DNA of 11,080 nt from Acholeplasmataceae bacterium (GTDB lineage Bacteria; Bacillota_I; Bacilli_A; Acholeplasmatales; Acholeplasmataceae), in assembly GCA_003518475.1 (NCBI GenBank), contig DOYO01000030.1, forward strand, positions 39,852 to 50,931. Reading direction: 5' to 3'. The position numbers and the translations under genes were made by a program. The notes under the pieces are model-generated. The model saw nothing but the letters and a program-made list of their open reading frames with translations, did no database searches and was not told the DNA's origin. This document shows positions 6,784 through 11,080 of the stretch, piece by piece. Each line of letters starts with the position of its first letter. Position 1 is the stretch's first letter.

Positions 6784-6805
6784 ACCTCCACCTTATAGTA
6801 GAGGT
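6784..6805 (-). promoter_or_regulatory. RBS-sequestering hairpin in the comEA leader
   Basis: In the minus-strand transcript ACCTCTAC (6805-6798) can pair with GTGGAGGT (6791-6784): eight pairs, one of them G-U, around a 6-nt loop (6797-6792). The whole comEA Shine-Dalgarno GGAGGT (6789-6784) lies in the 3' arm. No T-run follows, so it is not a terminator. It would limit ribosome access unless opened. This assumes transcription starts upstream of 6805. I see no clear promoter in the gap; a TATAAG in the loop could itself be a weak -10, in which case the hairpin would not be transcribed. Confidence 0.5.
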
Positions 6806-6837
6806 TTACCTTCAAATTACTTGAATAAAAAAACAAT

Positions 6838-6865
6838 AAAAAAAGCCACCTATTTATGGGCGACT
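6838..6865 (-). terminator. Intrinsic terminator of the greA-yqeM operon
   Basis: GTCGCC (6864-6859) pairs with GGTGGC (6850-6845), with two G-U pairs, around an 8-nt loop; an A-T pair can extend it (6865 with 6844). Seven T follow on the minus strand (6844-6838). The TAG stop of yqeM (6852-6850) lies at the loop/stem edge, so the coding end forms the 5' arm. Confidence 0.8.
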
Positions 6866-7491
6866 ATATAATGCTTTCTAACATCCATTCCATCATGAAC
6901 TTCTGTCTTGAATCCTAAATCCTCAAGTAAAATCAGATAATAAGATAAATCATCGACATATTGCTTGATTTCAACGGTTTCTTCTCCGATATTGACCTGA
7001 TGGATCAATTGGGAGGCATTGCTTCTGATGGTCCATTCATAGTGGATGGGTTCATCCTCTATTTCAATATAATCGGAATAATCCTTCAACACTTCTTTTT
7101 TATATAAATCAAAGATGAAGATTCCTCCATCATTCAATCCATTGTAGATATTCTTAAAGACTTTTTTAAGTCCTTTAAAATAATTGACAACATCAAACAT
7201 CGCTAAAACGATATCGAATTTGATGTAAAGTGGTTCTCTTAAGTCATGCTCATAGAGATTAGCCTGCAAATTCGCATTTCTAAGCTTGTCGTAAGCGAGG
7301 GATAGCATACCGGAATCAATATCAATACCGATCGCGTCATGCTTGTTCTTGATGAGTTCAACCAGAAGATATCCGGATCCGCAACCGGCATCCAAGATTG
7401 TTTTATGTTCCTTCAAATAGGGTTTCAACCATGTATAGACGGCTTCATAATCCACATCTGCCATCAAAAGGTCATATGCTCTCGCAAACAT
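6850..7491 (-). CDS. yqeM: Class I SAM-dependent methyltransferase, YqeM-like
   Basis: The protein has the Rossmann methyltransferase fold. Motif I is ILDAGCGSG (32-40), an acidic post-I strand is GIDID (55-59), then EHDLRE (81-86) and the motif IV-like FDIVLAMFDVVNY (92-104). The substrate of YqeM proteins is not established. At 213 residues it is shorter than the roughly 250 usual for the family. The N-terminus MFARAYDLLMADVDYE begins straight at the conserved FA-YD core, with no upstream ATG or GTG in frame. Its ATG overlaps the rsfS stop by one base (TAATG) and no strong RBS precedes it, so translation probably depends on termination-reinitiation from rsfS. Position directly after rsfS matches Bacillus yqeL-yqeM and supports the name. 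It is the last gene before the operon terminator. Confidence 0.85.
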   Translation of the reverse strand: MFARAYDLLMADVDYEAVYTWLKPYLKEHKTILDAGCGSGYLLVELIKNKHDAIGIDIDSGMLSLAYDKLRNANLQANLYEHDLREPLYIKFDIVLAMFDVVNYFKGLKKVFKNIYNGLNDGGIFIFDLYKKEVLKDYSDYIEIEDEPIHYEWTIRSNASQLIHQVNIGEETVEIKQYVDDLSYYLILLEDLGFKTEVHDGMDVRKHYIVAHK

Positions 7492-7805
7492 TACTTGATA
7501 CGCTTGATGCCCATCAGGCGTTGATCGAAGCCATAATATTTACGATCTTCTTCTCTGAAGATGTGAATGATGATTTCATGCGCATCCACTAAAGTCCAGC
7601 TTGCGTTTCTACCTTCGACATTTCTGATTTCTTTATCTTCAAGAGCTTTTTTCAGATGGCTGACAACAGCTCCGCCTTGTCTTTCGTTGGTTGTGCAAAT
7701 CACGAAGTAATTATAAAACGGCGATGCATTTTCAAAATCGTAAACTGCTAAATCCCTAACCTTTAAATCCTCTAATACTTGTATGACTTTATTTAATTTC
7801 TCCAC
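7491..7805 (-). CDS. rsfS: Ribosome silencing factor RsfS (YqeL/YbeB)
   Basis: RsfS binds L14 on the 50S subunit and blocks joining with 30S, lowering translation under starvation. The 104-residue protein has the single Iojap-like domain: KVRDLAVYDFENASPFYNYFVICT (15-38), the charged helix NERQGGAVVSHLKKALE (40-56), EGRNASWTLVDAHEIIIHIF (64-83) and the final REEDRKYYGFDQRLMGIKRI. Length is normal. The start is GTG at 7803-7805, 6 nt after GGAGG. That RBS lies inside the end of yqeK, so the two genes overlap by 17 nt. The yqeK-rsfS-yqeM order is that of Bacillus. Confidence 0.95.
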   Translation of the reverse strand: MEKLNKVIQVLEDLKVRDLAVYDFENASPFYNYFVICTTNERQGGAVVSHLKKALEDKEIRNVEGRNASWTLVDAHEIIIHIFREEDRKYYGFDQRLMGIKRIK

Positions 7806-8361
7806 GGTTTACCTCCATATAGTATTCGTATGCTTCAAGCTGATCACGGCTTGGCTGAAATTTCTGATATATCACATGATCAATACCGATTTTCATACAA
7901 TATTCTACGGTTTGATCCAAATTAACTAAAGCCATTTGAAAGATTTTCTTTGCATCTTCAAACTCCCGATTGGGTTCGCAACAATCCGCGATGAAAATCA
8001 CTTTTTCGGTATCACTCATGTTTTTTCTTCCCCATACGTGATATCTGATGGCATTTAAAACGTCTTGATCCTTGATTCCAAAATCATGCTCTAAAGCGAT
8101 CGCTCCAGCAAACGCATGATAAATGACAGGTGTTTCCATGAATTCTTTGATGATTTTAATTTCCAAATGCGACACCTGCTGTTCAATTGTATCATATTTC
8201 GCGTAATCATGATAAAGCGCAGCCATGCTGACTTTCAGAACATCCAAATGATGCGCTTCTGCAATTTTGACTGCTGTTTCATAAACCCCAAAGACATGTC
8301 TCAATCTTTTTGGATGATCTTTGAGCTTTTCTGATACTTTGATTTTGATGTCTTCAATCAT
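7789..8361 (-). CDS. yqeK: HD-domain bis(5'-nucleosyl)-tetraphosphatase YqeK
   Basis: YqeK proteins are metal-dependent symmetrical Ap4A hydrolases (Ap4A to two ADP). The 190 residues show the HD metal ligands in order: RHVFGV (H22), YHDYAKY (H51, D52), YHAFAG (H82), IRYHVWGRKNMSDTEKVIFIADCCEPNREF (H108 and D126). The RYH..GR..MS.xEK.xFxAD..EPNR stretch is the family hallmark. GGAGG lies 10 nt before the ATG, inside yqeH, and the start overlaps the yqeH TGA stop as ATGA. In Bacillus yqeI and nadD separate yqeH from yqeK, and in some Mollicutes NadD and YqeK are fused; neither NadD nor YhbY is present here. Confidence 0.93.
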   Translation of the reverse strand: MIEDIKIKVSEKLKDHPKRLRHVFGVYETAVKIAEAHHLDVLKVSMAALYHDYAKYDTIEQQVSHLEIKIIKEFMETPVIYHAFAGAIALEHDFGIKDQDVLNAIRYHVWGRKNMSDTEKVIFIADCCEPNREFEDAKKIFQMALVNLDQTVEYCMKIGIDHVIYQKFQPSRDQLEAYEYYMEVNRGEIK

Positions 8362-9383
8362 TGGAAAAGTGCCTCCGTCATACTGATGTGCATTCCCTTT
8401 GGATGGGTAAGCTTGATATTATTAGGTCCGACGACATGGACAAATCCCATATCGGCGAAGGTAATCTGATATTTTCCATCTGGTATTCTAAATGATTTTT
8501 CTTCATAATCGCTCGCATAAATCTTGAACTGGTTCTCCTTGTTTAGAAGAAGGTCCTTGATTCTTGTTTCATTGGTTTTATGAATTCTGATCATCCGGTG
8601 CATGTAAAGAATCACGCTTGTCGGATTTCCTTTGACAGTGAGCGCTGACAAGCCTTCAATGAATAATGTCTGATTCGTCTTGAGCTGATAGATCTTCGGA
8701 TAAATCTCTTCATCCGGAATTAAATTCTTATAAACCTCATATGGAAGCATCTGATGCAGATAGCCTTCTTGATAAAGTCCAGGCATATCCCAAAGCGTTT
8801 GATCACCCATCTTGATTGATAATGCTTCTTGAGTCAATCCCGCTTTTTTAAACGCTAAAGCCTTGGATTGATTGGTTAACGCATTAAACAGTGTGGTTTT
8901 TCCACTGTTTTGAACGCCTAAAAGATAAATATCCTTATGCTTGAAGGACTTAATATATTTTCTCAGGTTTTCAATATCATAGGTATTCTTTGCAGACATC
9001 ATGATGATATCGATATATGGAATGTTCATTTGTTTAGCTTTTAAGGTGATATTGGCAATCAACAGATCCAAATTCGTGCTTTTGGGAAGCAGATCAATCT
9101 GATTGATGATATAGACATAGTTCGCATCCGCCTGATAACGGTATACGGGATAAGTGAATAACAAATCCAGATGCAACACCGAGCTCACCATGATGATCAA
9201 GGAATCCTTGTTCAAGCTTGGCAGATCCTCAGGATGAAAGTGCTTGATGGATTCTCCATAATGAAGAAGTCTGTAGCATGCCTGGCAATATTCATGGTCT
9301 AAAGATAAGGCGAATCCTACCTTGGAAGAATCTTCAGTTTGAAGAATGGCTCCGCAGCCCTGACACTTATTGTTCATGGACAT
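8358..9383 (-). CDS. yqeH: YqeH, circularly permuted ribosome-assembly GTPase (divergent motifs)
   Basis: YqeH helps mature the 30S subunit. The 341 residues keep the family plan: an N-terminal four-Cys zinc finger (C7, C10, C33, C36), then a permuted GTPase with G4 NQID (94-97), G5 SAKN (130-133), G1 GVQNSGKTT (156-164) and G3 DMPGL (199-203), then a C-terminal domain. Two departures are visible. G4 has Gln where NKxD has Lys, and the usual PGTT switch is replaced by AGLTQ (181-185). Both may alter nucleotide binding or hydrolysis. The start is uncertain: ATG at 9381-9383 or ATG two codons later (9375-9377), with AAAGG better spaced for the second. It overlaps yqeG by 11-17 nt. Its TGA stop, in an ATGA overlap with yqeK, shows that UGA terminates here. 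Confidence 0.92.
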   Translation of the reverse strand: MSMNNKCQGCGAILQTEDSSKVGFALSLDHEYCQACYRLLHYGESIKHFHPEDLPSLNKDSLIIMVSSVLHLDLLFTYPVYRYQADANYVYIINQIDLLPKSTNLDLLIANITLKAKQMNIPYIDIIMMSAKNTYDIENLRKYIKSFKHKDIYLLGVQNSGKTTLFNALTNQSKALAFKKAGLTQEALSIKMGDQTLWDMPGLYQEGYLHQMLPYEVYKNLIPDEEIYPKIYQLKTNQTLFIEGLSALTVKGNPTSVILYMHRMIRIHKTNETRIKDLLLNKENQFKIYASDYEEKSFRIPDGKYQITFADMGFVHVVGPNNIKLTHPKGMHISMTEALFQ

Positions 9384-9915
9384 ATGCCTTTAACCTTTCT
9401 TCATATAAGTCTGGAAGTTTCTTTTCAATCTTCTTTAAAATGATTTTCTCCAGCTTACGGTTAATCTGTGTGATCTTTCGATCTGATTTTCTCTTCACGG
9501 ATGCCACAAGTATCGATTTGATACCAAAACGTGTCGCACCATAAACATCGGTCATCAACTGATCGCCGATGACAATCGTTACTTCTTTTTTAGTTCCAGC
9601 AAGCTTGAGCGCTTTTTTGAAACCGGACTTGAGTGGTTTTTTGGCGAGCCATACATAAGGCACATCAAAATTTTTGAGCGCTCCGCTGACTCTTTTATAA
9701 TGACTGTTGGAAATAATCACGATGTTAAAGTCTTTTTGAAGTTTCTTAAAAAACCGGATATGCTTTTCGCTCAAGACAGTTTCATCATAAGCGATGATGG
9801 TATTATCTAAGTCAAAAAACAAGGATTTAATCCCTGTTTCCTTGAGTGTCTGGTATGGAATTTCAAAAATGGATGCATGGTAGGCATGCGGTATACATTT
9901 TTGGTAAACTGACAT
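9367..9915 (-). CDS. yqeG: YqeG-family HAD IIIA phosphatase
   Basis: The 182-residue protein carries the HAD phosphatase motifs: FFDLDNTI with nucleophile D35 and acid D37, IISNS (68-71, motif II), K93 in AKKP (motif III Lys) and GDQLMTDV (117-124, motif IV). The motif I form DLDNT and the GDQ-TDV are typical of YqeG. The family is related to yeast Gep4, a phosphatidylglycerophosphate phosphatase, so dephosphorylating the product of PgsA (1592-2161) is a fair guess but not shown by sequence. The ATG overlaps the greA stop by one base (TAATG) and only a weak GGAA precedes it, which suggests coupling to greA. The C-terminus (about 141-170) is Lys/Arg-rich and could bind membranes or RNA. It leads into yqeH as in Bacillus. 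Confidence 0.92.
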   Translation of the reverse strand: MSVYQKCIPHAYHASIFEIPYQTLKETGIKSLFFDLDNTIIAYDETVLSEKHIRFFKKLQKDFNIVIISNSHYKRVSGALKNFDVPYVWLAKKPLKSGFKKALKLAGTKKEVTIVIGDQLMTDVYGATRFGIKSILVASVKRKSDRKITQINRKLEKIILKKIEKKLPDLYEERLKAYVHEQ

Positions 9916-10403
9916 TATTTAGATTCCATATTCTTGATATCTAAGATTTCAATGGAGAAGACGCGTCCTGTTTCAGTCTTGACTTCAACAGTATCCCCTT
10001 CAGCCTTATTGAGCATTGCTTTACCGATTGGTGATTCGATGGAAATCTTGCCTGCTTTTGGATCCGCTTCGATCGAGCCTACCAAATCAAACTTTTTGAT
10101 CTCTCCGGTTGTTACAAAACGAACTTGAACAGCTTTACCGATATTGACGATATCTTCAGAGGTTGTTTTAATGATCTTGACATTCTTGATGATGTTTTCG
10201 ATTTCTGCAATTCTAGATTCAATACGCGCTTGTTCATTTCTAGCAGCATCATAATCCGCGTTTTCAGATAAGTCACCTTGTGCTCTCGCTTCTTTGAGAG
10301 CTTCTAGGTTTTCCTCTCTCTTGACATCTTTGAGAAATGCAAGTTCAGTTTTTAAATTATCGACACCTTCTTGAGTCAATTGAAAAGATTGTTTAACAGC
10401 CAT
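9915..10403 (-). CDS. greA: Transcription elongation factor GreA
   Basis: GreA enters the RNA polymerase secondary channel and stimulates cleavage of backtracked transcripts. The 162 residues show an N-terminal antiparallel coiled coil (about 7-78) with the tip signature ARAQGDLSENADYDAARNEQ (39-58); acidic residues D44 and E47 correspond to the catalytic pair. The C-terminal FKBP-like domain includes ISIESPIGKAMLNKAEGDTVEV (120-141). Length and motifs are normal. The ATG lies 7 nt after AAGGAGG. A -10 element is present upstream, so greA may head the greA-yqeG-yqeH-yqeK-rsfS-yqeM run. greA before yqeG is not the Bacillus order. Confidence 0.98.
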   Translation of the reverse strand: MAVKQSFQLTQEGVDNLKTELAFLKDVKREENLEALKEARAQGDLSENADYDAARNEQARIESRIAEIENIIKNVKIIKTTSEDIVNIGKAVQVRFVTTGEIKKFDLVGSIEADPKAGKISIESPIGKAMLNKAEGDTVEVKTETGRVFSIEILDIKNMESK

Positions 10404-10430
10404 GGGTGGGCCTCCTTAAATTTCTATAAT

Positions 10431-10436
10431 ATTATA
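10431..10436 (-). promoter_or_regulatory. Candidate -10 element for the greA operon
   Basis: The minus strand reads TATAAT at 10436-10431, within the 42-nt gap before greA and about 27 nt upstream of its ATG. It forms half of a perfect 12-bp palindrome, TATAATATTATA (10425-10436), which may only reflect AT-rich sequence. No good -35 is seen at 16-18 bp, so the promoter is tentative. Confidence 0.4.
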
Positions 10437-10445
10437 CATTATTTT

Positions 10446-11080
10446 TCAAATAATTGCTATTTTTTTTAAGTCTTTTTGATAAAGCTTGTGATTTGGCATG
10501 AATTCGCCCAAAAGATTGTAAAAATCTTTGGAGTGATTGAAAACGAGTGCATGCGCGTATTCGTGATAAATCACATAAATCAAGAAGATCGGGTCAAGTC
10601 TTGCGAGGAATGTGTTCAACGTGATCTCATTATTTTTCCGGTGATAGCTGCCGAATTTCGATTTGAGATATTTGATCTTGACCGGAAGGAGGGATAAACC
10701 TTTTTTAGACACAGTTTCAAAGATCATCGGTTCCAATATCTTGATTTTTTTTAAAAGCTCAGCTTGATATACCTGTTCTTTTATTTTCCTTAGATCCGTT
10801 AATTTGCTTTGTATGAAAATCTGCTCATTTATGATGGTGTAAGTGAATTTTCCTGCTGACAAAACGATTGTGTAAGGGATTTCCCAGAGGGTGAGTTGAT
10901 CACTTTTCTCAACTCTTTTGCTGTGATAGATCTTTTCATAGAATTGATCAAATTTCAAATCGATGAACCTGGTGATTTGATTCTTTGTCGCATATCTGTT
11001 TGTCGTCACTCTCAAATGATCCTCATGGATTCTGAAATAAGTGTTTTTATTCTTCTTTTTGATGACTTCATAAAGAATGG
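10446..11080 (-). CDS. YgjP-like (DUF45) zinc metallopeptidase-fold protein, 5' end cut by window edge
   Basis: The C-terminal half has the YgjP/DUF45 pattern: VKIKYLKSKFGSYHRKNNEITLN resembles the family K-S-x-WGS-x stretch, followed by YVIYHEYAHALVFNHSKDFYNLL with a HExxH zinc site (codons 10551-10565) and a third His in NHS (10533-10535). Substitution of FGSY for the usual WGSC is a family-level variation. The function of YgjP proteins is poorly known; the fold suggests a zinc-dependent hydrolase. A TTG at 11013-11015 could look like a start, but the frame stays open through all 21 further codons to the window edge and reads like the family N-terminus (YEVIKKKNKNTYFRIHE), so the true start lies outside. 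It ends with TGA, 42 nt before greA on the same strand. Confidence 0.8.
   Translation of the reverse strand, partial: ILYEVIKKKNKNTYFRIHEDHLRVTTNRYATKNQITRFIDLKFDQFYEKIYHSKRVEKSDQLTLWEIPYTIVLSAGKFTYTIINEQIFIQSKLTDLRKIKEQVYQAELLKKIKILEPMIFETVSKKGLSLLPVKIKYLKSKFGSYHRKNNEITLNTFLARLDPIFLIYVIYHEYAHALVFNHSKDFYNLLGEFMPNHKLYQKDLKKIAII

Noticed and set aside
6778..6849. ComK box or ComX/sigma-H-type competence promoter upstream of comEA
   Set aside because: The A-runs here are not in the AAAA-N5-TTTT arrangement and no TACGAATA-like box is present.
8358..8361. UGA read as tryptophan (Mycoplasma code)
   Set aside because: TGA ends yqeH in a normal ATGA overlap and also ends the YgjP-like gene at 10446-10448, and the Trp codon checked in recA is TGG.
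10438..10454. Inverted repeat ATTATT/AATAAT between the YgjP-like gene and greA as a terminator
   Set aside because: It is a 6-bp AT-only stem with no T-run on the minus strand; more likely AT-rich promoter sequence.
11013..11015. TTG as the start codon of the YgjP-like gene
   Set aside because: The frame is open upstream to the window edge and those 21 codons resemble the family N-terminus, so the gene is cut by the edge.
1..11080. Mobile element, CRISPR array, tRNA or rRNA
   Set aside because: No transposase or integrase frame, no regularly spaced repeats, and no cloverleaf or rRNA-like stretch was seen; intergenic gaps are all short.

Overview
The window reads as chromosomal core sequence of a low-GC (high 30s percent by eye) Firmicute-type bacterium, probably near the Acholeplasma/Izemoplasma/Haloplasma side of the Tenericutes. 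The gene order matches the Bacillus yqeG-yqeH-...-yqeK-rsfS-yqeM-comEA-comEC-holA/rpsT neighbourhood, with several usual members missing. UGA is a real stop codon (it ends yqeH inside an ATGA overlap, and ends the YgjP-like gene) and the Trp codons checked are TGG. This is therefore the standard bacterial code and not the Mycoplasma/Spiroplasma code. The exact lineage is an inference. Every gene is on the minus strand except rpsT.

Right part, read leftwards. A YgjP-like zinc metallopeptidase-fold gene runs off the right edge. It is followed by a tight array, greA, yqeG (HAD phosphatase), yqeH (permuted GTPase for 30S assembly), yqeK (HD-domain Ap4A hydrolase), rsfS (ribosome silencing factor) and yqeM (methyltransferase). 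Successive genes overlap by 1 to 17 nt, which points to one translationally coupled operon. It ends at an intrinsic terminator whose hairpin contains the yqeM stop codon.

Middle part. A second unit holds comEA, comEC, holA and a DEDDh exonuclease: two DNA-uptake proteins followed by the replication clamp-loader delta subunit and a DnaQ-like nuclease. Just upstream of comEA, a predicted 8-bp mRNA hairpin would bury its Shine-Dalgarno sequence. The unit converges on rpsT (S20), which has its own promoter and terminator.

Left part. Divergent promoters between rpsT and pgsA drive S20 rightwards and pgsA-recA leftwards. The usual intervening cinA is absent. recA ends in a strong terminator with its stop codon in the loop. 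Then comes a separately promoted gene for a cobalamin-binding-domain protein, cut by the left edge, with a perfect 14-bp palindrome at its predicted transcription start.

The genes serve ribosome assembly and silencing (rpsT, yqeH, rsfS), DNA uptake, recombination and replication (comEA, comEC, recA, holA, exonuclease), phosphatidylglycerol synthesis (pgsA, possibly yqeG) and transcription elongation (greA). I see no mobile element, CRISPR array, tRNA or rRNA and no wholly new system. The most testable oddities are the comEA leader hairpin, the palindrome at the B12-protein promoter, the altered GTPase motifs of YqeH and the degenerate first helix-hairpin-helix of ComEA.
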